A DNA stretch of 64,000 bases, from the NCBI GenBank assembly GCA_030620095.1, contig JAUTXW010000945.1:475001-539000 (forward strand), given 5' to 3'. Of the stretch, positions 28,401 through 43,400 are shown piece by piece. Position numbers and translations under genes: made by a program. A model generated the notes under the pieces. It was not told the DNA's origin, did not search any database, and saw only the letters and a list, made by a program, of their open reading frames with translations. Source of the stretch: Kuschelorhynchus macadamiae. Taxonomy: Eukaryota > Arthropoda > Insecta > Coleoptera > Curculionidae. How positions within the stretch are numbered: the first letter of the stretch is position 1; every line of letters starts with the position of its first letter.

Positions 28401-31400
28401 TTGTTTTTGTATATATAAGTTTAAAAATTGTAATATGACTGTGTCTGATTTTATTTCCTTTTATAAATTATCTAGTTTCCTTTTGAGATGTATAGGTCGC
28501 CTTCCGACTTATAGTCCTCAAAGGGATTTAACGTTCAAAATATACACACAACAGATAATACTGCAAACTATAGGCAAAAGCATATGTTTTTTGCTTGACA
28601 AGTTCCGCACATTGTTGAACAACGCCAGCCAGCATTAACGCAGCTACATCTTTTCACACAAAGTTGTTTGCCATTACAAGATATTAATGATAAAATTATA
28701 AAACTGAGACTGACGCGGGCGGAAAAGTCGGTTTGGAAATGTGTTATTTAGATTTGGGTAGATATCTTTTTGGACCCAAATATGATTAAACCGGGATGCT
28801 GCTCAGTCTTAATTTTAGTTAATTTGTAGAACAATTTGCTGCTGCAAAAGATTCAGATCGTTGGGACCGGTCGCTTGACCAGAGAGACAACTCTACCTAT
28901 ATTTGTCCAAAATTATTTGCTATTTCTAATAATTTAATAGTTTAATAAAACTGTATTAGCCTAAAATTGTGCTTGGGAAAAATTTCATGAGTTTTCCTTA
29001 GTTTATATTATCGCTATTCATTTTTCCTAATGACCTTAAGACCGAACTGTAGCTTTATTAATGGTTAATAGTAAGCGACCGGATAAATCTATCTATAATT
29101 AAACTTATTTGGTTTTGGAAGTTCCTAAACAAGTATTTTTACATGGTTTATTTTTTGCTTGCTCGGAGAAAATATTTTTCGTGCTTTGAATTGTTAAGTA
29201 TTATATAAACAATGTTTTTGATGCATGTGCTGAACTACCTTGATAAAAGTACAAAACCTATACAACTTCAAAGGCAAAGTATCACAAGGTAAATAATCTA
29301 TTTAGAATGTGCTGCAAATCTGATCTGACCTCACGACATGAGATGTAGCATTGAACCCTCAGAGAACAAACTATACTTAAGAACTACATAAACAAAATAC
29401 ATTAATTCTATGTGAGATCAGTGAATATGTGGGATTAAAAAGAGACATACCAGGTCTGGGCTAAACTATTATTCACAATATCCCTTAACCCAAGAAAAAT
29501 TGCTATAATAATAACCACTGGAATAGGAATTAAGCATCATATTAACACAAAGCAGTTGACATAAATTTCATTTCAGGGAATCACATAACATGCAATTCTA
29601 CAAGAAACACCCTTCAACTTGAAAAAGAAAAATACTTTAATTCTTCAATATGTGAGTGATCTTTCTAAAAATTTACATTTATATACTTAAAAAACACATA
29701 AACAAATAATTTAAACAAAACTATAACAAACTTAACCCAAATGTGCCTAAAAACATAACAAAAACACTTAGTCAATGTCAAAAACATACTTTAATTTAGC
29801 AAAAAAGGTTAATTACTTTGTCAATAAGATATTCTTTGACTCCTATATTAGAATGGCTATGTAATATGGATAATATACAGCCAGAGGAGGGGGGCGCGAG
29901 GCACCCCTAAATCATATTAAAAATAAGGGCTTTATAGTATTAAAAACATCGGCAATTGGTAAGTGCAATGCACTGTTATGCCAAAAAATTCAAATTAGAA
30001 ATAATCGATGTCTTTATAACGACGACATTTTGCACCCATCCCAGCGCCAAACATTCTCGTTGAGTGATTCGCGCGCATCCACCAATCCAATCCGTATCAT
30101 TAGGCTCTTGTACAGTTAATTTTTTTTATTTATTTATTTTTTTATTTATTTGTGCCACTTACTTCCGACAGAAATATTTATGCAAAAAAGAAATATTTTA
30201 GAAGGAATTTACATTAAAAAAACCCAACTCTATAATCTCCAAATACATAAAAATTTTAAGAAAAATCTATTATAAGATTTAAAAACTTCCAATTAGATAG
30301 TTACTTAGAAATGAGGCATGTGCCTTGAACTGCACTGTATATGGTGATGTAGATCGAATGATTGAAATAGTACTGAATTATGGAAATTTATAAGTGAGAA
30401 GTAAAGACGTCAACTTAAGTTCCAGATATAATGTATGATCAAAGAGGTTCTTATTGTTTTAACTATTTAAGAATACAATAATGAATAATCACAAACTATA
30501 ATCAGTACTTTAAAACAAGAACTAATGTCAGGTCGAAGATCCTAATTCACGTTTATATGCCCTATAGTTTGTCAATAGGGCATACTGTACAGCTTGAGGG
30601 AACTGGCGCCTTAAATAAGTTTATATAATAAATCAATAACTTTTTTTAAATTAATTTAATTAGTTAAAAAGCTGGAATGCGAGTTGTTTGACAAAAATAC
30701 AATGTTTTTTGAGTAATCAAAATATTAAGAAAAATTTTCATTTTTTTTATAAACCTCATAAAAAACAAATTACATACACAAAGGCTCAAGACTTATACAT
30801 CATATAATTTGTTCAGCTAATGCACCCTTCAACGATTTTACTTTTGATATGCACTAAACATGAAACCATCCACTACAAGGGCCACAAAATCGTAATTTAA
30901 ATATGCATACTCATTTAGCGAATGAATGAACAACATCAAACACATACAGGTAAATATGCATATGTTTGTTTCAATATTCGTTTAGATGTTTACATTTAGC
31001 TAACATATAAGTATACAATACATAGCGAACGTGTCCGCAAACAAAACGCATACATTCGTCGTCCCTATTCTCCATGCCCATATTAATCGAACGTAGATTT
31101 TTTTCACTGTAAGGCCATATTCGTTGGCTAAGTGAGTAAGCGGCTTAAACTGAATGTTCTGTATATCCTCCACTTTTTTGAATGAGTTCATGTACCTATA
31201 TGCACTGCAATATTTTCAAATTATATACTCACCGGATAGGCTGCTTCAGATCATCATTCAACACTTGACCTGGTCCTTGGGAGCAGGGTCCTCCGACAAA
31301 AAGCATAACTCTTGCCCCAGTATTAGCATATGTGCATTCCAACAAACCGATAGCTATTGATAAAGCAACACCTGTAGACCTTAAAAATCGCTTTCCTTGT

Positions 31401-34400
31401 GGCACTGGCCATGGATCTCTTTGAAGTTCCCCTATTAGGTCTGTAAGGTTCATTTCGCAATTTGCAACCTACAATTTTTTTAAATAATAAGATGACTAAA
31501 AACCAAACTTGGAGAGTTATTAAAATGTTCAAAATTCATGGTATATGTATACTTCAGTATATAAATCATTTCACCCCAGAAATAAAAATTTTTTCTTGCT
31601 TTTACAGGGCGATTTATTGATCAATATTACAAAAAGTTCGTGTAAACATGTGCCTTAAAACCTTAGTTAGACAAGATGTCCAAAAAAATGTGCTTAATAT
31701 ATACATTTCTGAAACGCTTCAGCTGGTTCTATTAACACTAGTATTATTTCTTAAACCTTGCCACTTTCACTACATATACATGTTCGAACAGTGAATTGAC
31801 GAAAATATTGCTTTTGAAACTTATTTGTGATGGTAAGTGGTAATAAATTCTTAACTTCTAGATAGGTTAAACAAAAAAAGGTGTAATATTGTACAATACA
31901 AGAAAGTATATAAAATCTGATATTTTTATATAATGTGTATTTATGAGTGAAATATATACTACATAACTGGAACCGAACATTTAATAGAAACAAAGTGAGA
32001 CAAATTGGTTATTAGGCAACCCGCACCTATGTAGTATACCCTTCTCTCTCTCTCACACACAGAGCATATGTGGGGGAAACAATCAATTTTATAGTTTTGA
32101 TTAGCTCAATTTCCAATAAACGGTTGGAAAAGAATTACCACGAATTTAAATTACAAAACTTAACGACTGAACTATTGAGTTTAAAATTAAGAAATCAATT
32201 ATGCGTTTTTCACAAATATTCTAGGCTCAGAGATATATTGGATTACCTAATAGACGCTTTACCTACTGCAGAACTTCCAATATTCATTATTCATATATTT
32301 ATCTTATAATTCAGATGAGCCTTCAGAATAAGACAAAATGAAAACTGATTAATAGCAATTATTAAAAATATTCTCACTAGTGCAATATAGCCAAATTAGA
32401 TAATAAACAGAATGATCTGAATGCTGTATAAGCTTTTTTAAATAAAATGTTGCTGACCAAAATGAGCAACTTTATATTTAAAAATACTATTCCAAAACAT
32501 AAAATAAACTTAAATTATGTATTTACATACTGAGTTTTAATGTGCAACTATTAAGTAATATGCTCACAAAAAACCAACATGAAATAGAGCGATCCAGTTG
32601 TTATACCTAACTTAATATTTTTGAATGTGTCCTTGAGTAGAAACATATGAATTCAGGGTATAAAACTTGAATTCAGACTTTAACCTCTGAATTCAGACTT
32701 AAAACTATGAATTTAGAGTTTATAGTTTGAATTGTCAGTTTCATAGAATTAATGAAAAAACGCATTGTTTTTTATGTTCCATTCTTCTTTACATTATTTA
32801 GATTTTCTATTTTATATAGCATACTAGTATTAGTAACTAGAAATGTTCGTAATAAACGACTTTAAAGTAAAGAATATACAGCCGGTTGCACAAAACTTAA
32901 TTGTTTAGAATATTTAACCGAGCTTTCGGATTTGACAAGCTGCTTATAGAAATCTAGGAACTCGCTGTCAAATTTGACATTCTGGTAAACATTCTAACCT
33001 AATTCATGCAACCGGCCATCAGAGTTCAAATGAGAATCCAGAGTTTAAACTCATAATTGGAAGTTTGAAGCCTGATATAAGAAAAAAAAATTTATCCCTT
33101 CTACACTTCCATGGAAGTAGAAGTTTTGTCAAGGCCATTTTCAAAAAATTACAAAATATAAATTTAGATAATAATAAGAGCATAACCAAAACAAAAGTAG
33201 GGGGAAAGGATCCTGCATCATGGCACCTCAACATATCATAAGAGGGGCACGTTTCCCCCCCTTCCCCTGGTTATGCTACTGTTATTAAAAACTGTTATTG
33301 TTAAACATCTATCGTCACTTTTCGCCTTTGTATAAATACTATAAAAATTAATTTATTTTTATTAATAACAAAATTATAAAGTAACAGCTACAAATACAGT
33401 GTAAACTAACAAAAAAGAAATACCTACAGGCTGAATAAACCTACTCGCTGGAGGCACTGGTGCTGGCATTGGTGCCCCAGGCTGTCCAGGCCTCATATTG
33501 GGGTTTGGCATTCCTTGTGCATTAGGGGCTATTTTTCCTATACCTAACATCTCTTGAATCTGTTTAGCAGACAGATCTTTTGTTCCCCGAAAAACATATG
33601 ATTTACTCATTCCTTCAGTTCCTAAAAATATAGTTATTTATTGAGAAACTATACACAAATTATATCTAAAAAAGTTTGGTTAGTGCTACAGACGGTTAAC
33701 GAAATTTGTAACAAACTAAGCCCGTGACAGATCCATGGGTGAAATAAGTAAAGTGGTACATCACTAAAAAAAATTAACATCTGCTCATCAAATGGAAAAA
33801 ACTTGTAATACATTTGCAACATATCTTCCCTCTACAGCTATATATATATGTTGTTTATAATATTTCCATTTTTCCTGTACTATGTGTAACCAAATTACAA
33901 TGATTAATTCAATTTATTTCCTTTCAAAAATATTTAGACAAAAATCAAAAAACAGGGTAATTTAAACACACAATAAATAAAAAATCAACCCCTAATTTAC
34001 CTGATTATCTCCCAAATGTTGAACAAATCAATGCACATTTGATAAATTCAATACCAAATATTACTTTTAACCAATGTGACTGTTTGCTACTTTTATTTGT
34101 TTTTAACATAATATTTGTTTTATATTTATTATGATTTCCAATTGAATTCTTTCGTTTTTTTTTGACAATTTATTTTATTAGACTTTTTGATTTTTTAATG
34201 AGGGCAGAACTTTAAAAAAAAATGGAGACTAAAAGTTCTTAAAAACCTACATAAACTCATATGGTCCTTAATCTAGTTATAATCTTTTTAATTTTCTTTG
34301 TCGTAAAATGAAAGTTGACGCCATATGAAGAAAGTGGAATATTTTTTTCTAAGCTGATGTTGCATTAGCTTAATAAATATTTTCGCGTAACGCGAGAAAC

Positions 34401-37400
34401 TGTAACGCTTTGTCAACGCAGGAAAGAGAGAACATTTTCCCGAAACTCGGAGTTGTGTCGAAACTGTCAACAATTACCAAACAATAAACATTTATATTTA
34501 TTATAAATTTCTGTATGAAAAGGGAAACAAAATTCTTTATGAAAAGGGAAAAAAAGACGGACCTGCTTAGAAAAACTTGTCAATATTCTTTAATTTCTTT
34601 TTTTGGCAGAAGTAAAATGATACACGGTGGGGTCTCTATTATGGTTGGTAAGGATTATGATACTGTAAAAAGTATGAGTTGTGAGTTGTGACCTTTCACT
34701 GGAGCAACATTTTGAAGTTTCGGAAGTTTCAGGTAATAAGTTTCAATTAATAACAATATATAGGTCACCAAAGGGTGACATTGACATTTTCTTTGAAAGG
34801 ATTTCCATACTTCTTGATAAAGTTACACATAAAAATATTGTTATTATAACAGGTGATTTTAATGTCAAATTTAATGAAAAGGACAAAAATGCTCATAGTT
34901 TGATAAATATTTTTGAGTCATATGGACAACATGCTATTAACTTTGAAACAACTGGAAATTCTTCCTGCTTAGATAATATTTTTACAAATATTTCTCCAAA
35001 TACAAACGCTTATACTGTGAGCTTAAGCAGGTTAAAAATATCTGATCACATTTAAAATTAATACAAAGAAAACAACGCCATCTCTAACGATCCTTTATAG
35101 ACCAATAACTGACGAAGGGCTAAGACAATTTTACAACCACTTAGAATATAGTGATTGGGGCTTTGTAAAGGAATCTTTTTTGGAGGCCAGTCATAAGTTT
35201 GAGTTATTTATTAACACTATAGTAGAATGTTTTGAACAGAGTTTTCCTTACAAATCAAAGCTGTTGGCAAGGAGAGAAAAAAAGATAAAATGGTTCAATA
35301 GTGAACTGAGTATGATGTGTGATTTTCTAAATTTCTTGACTGATGTAAATAAAATAAATCCAGATCTAATAACCAAGCAAAACATAAAAAAATACCGTTT
35401 ATTATATCGCGAAAGACTTCAAAAAACAAAAACTAAAGCTCATGACGAATATATTGGCCGGTCATCAAATGTTCAAAAGGCTTGCTGGGAAATTGTAAAT
35501 AGCTGTAAAGTGAAACAAAAGCAGTCAATACCATCTTTATGGACTGCTTCTGATTTTAATAAGTTTTTCACAAGTGTTGCAGAAGAAATAACATCTAAAT
35601 TTCGTGAAACTCAAAAGAATTACAAGAATGTCTCCTAAGTCAATGACTTATTCATATTTAAGGAGGTCACTTATAATGAAGTCAGAGAAGTGATACAATA
35701 TCAATATTAAACTAATTAAGACAGTAATAAATGTGATATTATCACCATTGACAAACCTAATAAACACAAGCATTAATCAAGGAGTTTTTCCAGATGTACT
35801 TAAAATCTCCAAAGTGATACCTATATATAAGAAAGGTGATCATGAGGATTTATCTAACTACAGGCCTATATCTTTAGTTCCAACTATTAGTAAAATTTTT
35901 GAAACCATATTAAAGAATCAAATAAATGATCATTTTATTGGTCATAATCTTTTTAATAAATGTCAATTTGGCTTTAGAAAGGAAAAATCAACTACTCTTG
36001 CCATTAATAATTTAACCACAACTGTAGTAAAAGCATTTGAGCAAAAACAGTTTTGTATAGCAATGAATTCACTAAAGCATTTGACTGCGCCTCACACATC
36101 TTATTATTATTAAGCATATCTTTAATTAAGTCATATTCATCAGACCGCCAACAGTTTGTTACATTGGCTGGAAATTGCTCTGAGTGCTTGCCAGTGAAGC
36201 TACTGGTAAATAAGGAAAAGAGCAAACAATTAACTTTTGCGATGCGTAATAATGTTAAAGGGAGTCAAGAGGCCATTAAATTATTGGGTTTATATCTAGA
36301 TCCTTTTTTAACTTGGGAAGCTCATGTCGAGTATGTATGCAAAAAATTAACTAAATCAATTTATCTTTTGTGAAATTTGAAAAATACTCTTTCCCTTAGA
36401 TACCTTAAGACTTCTTATTATGGAACATTCCATGCAAGTATGGCCTATGGCATTTTGAATTGGGGGCATTCTACAAATGCTAAAAAAATTTTCACTTTAC
36501 AGCGGAGTTGTGTTTGAATAAATATGGGGCTTGGCTACCGTGGCGATTGTAGGTATACTTCAAAGAACTAGGAATTTTAACGTTACCTTTCCTTTACTGC
36601 CTCAAATGCTTTTTTTAGAGCAAATATAAATATGTATAAAAACCATACTAACACGCATCAATATAATACCAGAAATTGTCAAAATTATACACACGAATAT
36701 CTGCGACTAAACCGATCCCGTAACACGACATCTTACTATGGCATCAAATTCTTCAATATGTTGCCTCATTCAATTAGGATTTTGTGTCCTACAAAATTTA
36801 AGTGTAGACTTAAAGTTTATCTTGAACAAAATGCCTTTTATTCGCTAGATGAAATATATACAAGCAATTTTGCACACATTTATATTAAACTGTACATGTG
36901 ATTATTCTGTTACTATTTTTTATATTTATATATATGCCTGTGTTTGATTTTATTTTTATTTTTAATATATTACTATTGGTTATCTGATTATTTATAACTA
37001 TTATATCATTTTATTGTACCTAAATTACTACGGGAGTTAGTAGTAATAGCAGCAGTAGTAGTATTAATGCTAAATATGATTTATTTAGCATTAAATGCTA
37101 CATAACGATATTTTGATATATAAAACATAGAAATAATTACATTTTTTTACCAAATGATCCTCTAAATCAATTTAGTTTTGAGACTCCATTAAAAATTTTC
37201 TGTTATTGCTTTTAAATTTTTTTAAAGATGACTAATTTCTAATAGGTAAACATAATTCAGCATTTATTTTTTCTACATTAGATAAATTTTCCGTTATGTA
37301 TATTAGCATATCGTCTGCAAATAATTGAATTAATGGAATATCATTTTTGTATAAAACAAGTGATAAAACATTTCCTCAAGGAACACGAAGAGAATTCAAA

Positions 37401-40400
37401 AGTTTTTTTTTTAAAACTGGTTATTAATTTTAGTTTGTTGTTTTCTATTTTCCAAATAATTTTTAAACCATTTTTGGACAGTATTTCTAAAACCATATTG
37501 ATGCAATTTAAACAATAAATTTTGTCTGTCAATAGCTTCGAAAGCTCATTTGAAATCCAAAAACACTGCTACTATACTTTTATCTTTGACCAGGAAAAGC
37601 TTCCAATTTTCAATTACATATTGAATTGCACTTTCTGTAAAAAGTCGTTTTCGAAATCCTGCTTGTATATCAACTAAAATATTATTTTCTTTAACTTTAA
37701 TCCAATACTTGTTCAAATATCCCTTTTTTTTTTCGATATTCCATAACACATTAATTGGTCTTAATTCATTCCATTTTTTGTATTTTTTATTTTAGGAACT
37801 GCTGTTACACATGAATATATCATTTCGTATTTCTTCAATTTGTGAACTCGTATTTATCAAATTTAGTAGTGGACATCCCAAACTTTCAAAGCAAAACTTA
37901 AATATTAATATAAATTTACTAATTAAGCCTGAAAGATAATGTAAGTTTCAATGTTGTCGCTCATTAGAGCGTAGCGTACGACAGCGCGCCTAAAAGGTCT
38001 TTTCGGCTTTTAGATAGTTTTAAATGGGAGTTCGCTCACTTGTCGGAAGAGCACCGATCGGCGTCGCAGCGAATCTGCTGTAATTCTCTGAGAGGAATAT
38101 TTTTCCGCCGCGATACGCTGTCACCGACGATGCTACGCCGCGCGTCAGCCGCGATAGCCAGAAACCACGATAGGCAATATTTTCATTTAATTTGGTATAG
38201 TTTCGACTTTTGATCTATACATTGCAAAATATCGGTCGACGAAGAAAAACTCGTGTTGTTGGTATCCAAATCAGTCGCGGCTCGCGGGTGAAAAAGTAAG
38301 TGAAGTGCAAATGAAGCAAGAAAATATCGCAATAATTTTTTTTCCACAATTTTTTTCTGTGGAGGGGGTAGAATATTTTTTTACGACTTACCTAAATTTT
38401 GTATACTAAATCAATTCTCCTATCCTTCATAGCCGCAAATTAATTTATAACATCCTCATAAAATGGATGAGTTGCCCTAATCTCCTCCAGAAATTCCTTT
38501 TGAATTGAAATATTGCCAAAATAAGTAAGTCTTTCTTGAGATATTGTATTTCTTAAATTAGTTTTTACACATTTGAAGCAAGAAAAACTTCTTTCAACTG
38601 AAGCACTTGTCGACGGTATTGTCAAAATAAGGGAAAACAATTTATATGCTTCGGTAAAAATATATTTATTTTTATTAATTTTTTTCATTTGCTCTTGCAG
38701 CGATATATTCCAATTACTCTCATTGGCAAAAATAAGACCAAGCTCATTTTTAAGGCGTTGACTTTTTGAAAATACTTCCCCATATAATTGTAAAAAATTT
38801 TCAAACGGCCCAGTCAGAAAAATTTAAACTATATTCGGAAAATTTAGCAGAACCTGCCCAACATTAAAATTTAAGTTTTTCACAGTCTTAAAATCTTAGT
38901 GTCATTTCCATTAAAATATGGTCCAATATTTCATAAAAAAGGGTTCTATACTTAGCCCTAATTTCTTCAGGTGAAAGCTTAGCAAGCTCACGTTTGTAAT
39001 GATTTATTTTTGTAATAGAATTTGTTTTATCAAACATGGTATTAAAAAAATGTTCATTTTTTTTACAGAGCGACTCACGACAGCGTTTTATATTGGATAT
39101 ACAAAAATGAATGTCAAGCGATTTTTTTTGTAGAACGTCAAATATTATGTAGTAATTTGAAGTTGTAACAACACCATAAATAAATATAACACAAAACAGT
39201 CAAGTTAACTGCAAAGGAACTTACCGGTTGCAGCGAAATCTGCGAAAATAAAAGAAAACAACCACCGCAAACTGAACGACACGTGGGTGTAGTGTACTGC
39301 GCCTGCAATTCACCGAGAGCGTTGTATGGCGCTGGGCTCGACGTCATCGGATACGCGTTGTCATGGCAACATAGTAGAAAAATCGTAAACTAAACATAGC
39401 ACCTCCAGCAAAGTCAAAGTGGTTTGCGCCACTGTTATAGTTGTTATAACAAAGTTCGATTGAAAGTTTTAAAAAGACATGCCGCCAAAGGTCCAGTAAA
39501 ATATTTATTTGAGATGTACAGTTTATTTTTTACCAATTAGGTGAATAAATGAATGTAAAAACTAAAATTTTAAGAGATATATAATAAATATAGTTAGATG
39601 TTTGCTTGTTTATTTTTCCTGGTGAAGTAGCACTTCACCTACTTCACCTGAATAGCCGCCACTGATCCAAATATGAGTTATTGTATATGGCAAATAAAAA
39701 TTGTTCAAATAACGAAATAAAGGACAATATTTGGAAGCAGATAGAAGAAATGAATCGGTTACGCTAGTTAAACATTTATTACGCATATTATCATTAATTA
39801 AAATTGCATTGCACACAGCGTTGCCATACATCCTTATTTTTGAGGGACGACCCGATTTTTGGACTAACTAACTAACTAAATTTTACGCGCGGAACGGATT
39901 TGTATAAAAACTACAATTTAACAACTTTTTTTAAGAAGCGGGCTTTTCGCGATTCTTAAAAAAAAGTTGTTGTTAAATTGTAGTTTTTACACAAATCCTT
40001 TTCCAGCACGGAAAAACAGCTGCAGACAACATTCTCAGTTCCACAATTACTTTTCCCCAAGCTTTAGTGACTGCAAAATCCCGATATAATCGGGAATAGG
40101 TCTAGACATTTTTAATCTGTGAGAATATGAAAATATCATATAAAAATAAATAAATCGTAATCTCCAGGTCGCACGGCGCGGCGCTCCGCCACTTCATTGC
40201 GGCGCGGAAACAGCGCGACTAATGTGCGTGTGACCGTGTACGCTGCCGTGCTCTTCTGCACAGTCTAACTTGACAGTTGTAGGTTTAAGGTGACATTTTT
40301 AACAATTGAATAAATAATTTTTCTAAATGTTACAATAACAAAATGACAGTGACATAAGCGAAACATAACTGTCGAACTAAGAGTTTTGGTCTAACTCTTA

Positions 40401-43400
40401 AACCTTTTTGGTGAATACAGGGGAAAACGTTTAACGGAATTGCTAGGCAACAAAACCGAAACTTAAAAATGGAAATACATATTATGATACACAACTAGGT
40501 GATAACTTTGCTTTTTGAAGTAAATATAACCCATATTTCAAAAAAGTGTCCAACAAAACACTGAAAAACATGATAAGAAAGAAAAGATTTGAAGTAAATG
40601 TAATTTGCTTCGTGCTTTTATTTAGCATTCATTTTCAACATCAATTGTGTATGTTAAAAAATATGTACCCGAAACGACAAAAACACTCATATCAATTGCG
40701 GTTTTTGACCTCACACATTTTGAATTTGGAGTGAAATATTTGAAATTTATTTATTTAAACAATAAACGGTTACATCATTTTTACAATTTCAATAACAAAT
40801 AAAGATAATTCATTAAGATGGCAGATGAACTAGCTATAAAAATTTAAAAATTATTAACGATTATGATGTTAATATATTTAAAATAATACAATAATTTAAA
40901 TAATATATAACAAGTCTATACATTAAATATCACAAATTATCAATTTAATACTCTTAATAAGTGTTTAAAGGACCCTACCGGAACAGACATATCTAATCTA
41001 TCACGAAAAGTATTATAACTTCTCTGCACTCCCGTCATTGAACTATGAAAACTGTAATTAGACCTATGAAAAGGACGCCTGAAAAGCATATGATTTCTCA
41101 TTCTATATGCATTGTTTGGAGCATTAAGATTTAGTAATCCCAGCAAATTAGGAGCAACTATTAGCCCATTGAAAAGCTTATACAAGAAAATCAAATCATG
41201 ACATTGTCTGCACAACTCTAAAAGCCTAGCAATTGAAACCTCTCTGGAAACTTAAGTTATTACTATTCCTACCACACTTAAAGGCATACAATTTTAAAAA
41301 CTTTTCCTGCACCCTCTTGATAGACGCAACGTGGATTGCGTAGTGGGGAGACCAAACCACTGAGCCATACTCCAAACATGGGCGAACAAATGTTCAGTAT
41401 AGTAATTTAAGTGTACATGGCGAGAAATCCTTGCTATGACGGAGGAAAACCCCTAGCTCTCTAAATGCCTGTACAATGATTTTGGTGATATGTGCCTTAA
41501 GGTCTGATTTTTGATCGAAGACTATACTCAAATCTCCAACGGTCGTTGTCCTCGCTAGGGGTTTCCGCGTTTACGTCAAAAATATATGGCGAAAAGTTAT
41601 GGCGTTTAGAGAAAGTAATCACAGAGTAATTGGAATTATTCAAAAAAAGATCATTCAGGGTTGACCAATCAACCAATTTATTCAAATGAGATCTTGAGAT
41701 CATCAGCAAACAATAAATGACCTGACTCCAGATATTCACCCACATCATTTGTAAAGAGTTTTAAAACGAAAATAGAAAAGGTCTGAGATTGTCACAGAAA
41801 ATGCATATCTTGTTTTTTCAAGGCGAGGTTTTTAGACACGAATCACTTTAAAAGCTGGAAGTTGAATGCCAATTATTCCAAACACTTAAACTACTTGTTC
41901 CGCAATATTGTGTAATATTATGTTAAAGCTACAAGCCCTGTCTTACAATTCAGAAAAAATAGAAGTTTTATCTTGACGTATTTGGCTGCGATTGTTTGAG
42001 CATTTGGTCCCGTTTGACTTCAAGTTTTCGACTTCCTCACGCAGGAGAATAACTTCCAATTGAAGTTGAGAAATAACTCCTTGTATATTTTTTACTTCCT
42101 GATGTATCGCTTGCGTTGCCACATTCTGTTCAGAGATAACACTAAATAATTATAAGTGAATTTGTTGCATAAGAATTATTATGTGCTTCATCTGAATATT
42201 GTTATTATTTAATAAATTCGATATAGGGATTGTTAACATTAACCATCGCCAGGTGTTGTTTGTTTTGATGAATTTAAGTTTCTAACCTCGTTTTCCTTGA
42301 AACACGCAGAACAAATCCAATTGTGACATTTGTCATTACTTTATTATTGCATTCCTTAAATTCTGCAGAAGTGAGGCCTGAGCATCCCTTGTGACACCAA
42401 CCAAAACATTGAGGGCACTCAATTGCAGGTCTATTAGAGACAATTTTACGCACGCAAATAACACAAACATCACTATTACCCGCCATCTTAAGATGTAACA
42501 TTTATAATCCATCTGTGATGATAAAAAAAAATCTGATGTGATTATATATTTTGTTAAACTCAACATTACAAGTAAAAAACTATTTTTATTGAGCTAAGGT
42601 TTATATAAGCCTATTGCAATGTTCTTATAAGCATGGAACTAAGTACTGTATTTTTCTACTTACAGGTTGTTTTATATATATGAGAAAAAATGTATTTCCT
42701 TTAAAATTAGAACACCCTGTAAATAGAATATTACAATACTTAGCACTCATGTTTATAAAAACATTTTAATTCAAGAAGGCCTGTGGAATATTTCAATTAA
42801 GGAAAACTTCAGTTTTGCAAATTTTGATTCTTATTTTTTATGTTCTGTCATATCTATGAATAGCCGCCATTTTGAAATGGGAAATTTTAATGACCCCATT
42901 CTTTTCTTGGGAAATTGAAGTTGAGAAAACCTTGAAAAAATTGTACTATTAGACCATCATTTTAATTTAATTTTTTCCTTCAAGACTGTAGATGGGCGCC
43001 ATTTGTAATCACAAAAAGAAGTATTTGTTTTTCATATTCAAGTGTGACAAATTTAAAATTTTTATCCTGACTGGTTCAAAAAATAAGAGGTAGACATAAA
43101 AGAGCCGCACTTTATATTTGAAAAAAAAATCAAATATCTATGCCAATAACTTTGACTACAATTTTTTTGTCAAAACATTTAACTTTACTATTTGTGTTTT
43201 TTCGATTAAAATCAGTTTGAGCTTTCTTAAAATATGATTTTTTCCATTTTTATACCCATGATACATGGGTTCTTATTTTAGGGACCCTAAAATGTTGAAA
43301 AAATTTACTTGCATTTCCTGAAAATTTTTGACAATTTTTTTATGTCAAAACCTTAACTATCGCTGTATCACATTTTTATACCCTTTAAAAAGATTTACGC

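Larger units (their letters stand above)
24120..28440 (+). mobile_element. LINE with SGNH-type ORF1, plus strand, decayed
   Basis: A near-complete but broken non-LTR element. ORF1 remains: the end of a PHD-like finger (YTILGKNTLYCSEDCLRKDE, 24,149), a coiled coil, a basic linker (24,463-24,843), and an SGNH-like segment (24,972-25,214, GTPYHPYNNVW end). Endonuclease: LSETWLN near 25,695 and IIIMGDLNIDILK, SDHKLMF at 25,904-26,320. Reverse transcriptase: 27,083-27,745 with TTLLVLLDFSKAFDLVDHHL, GVPQGSILAPILF and the YADDTQ active site. C-terminal domain 27,938-28,333. Several frameshifts and stops separate the blocks. It is of the same type as the minus-strand LINE at 49.5-53.1 kb. Confidence 0.85.
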
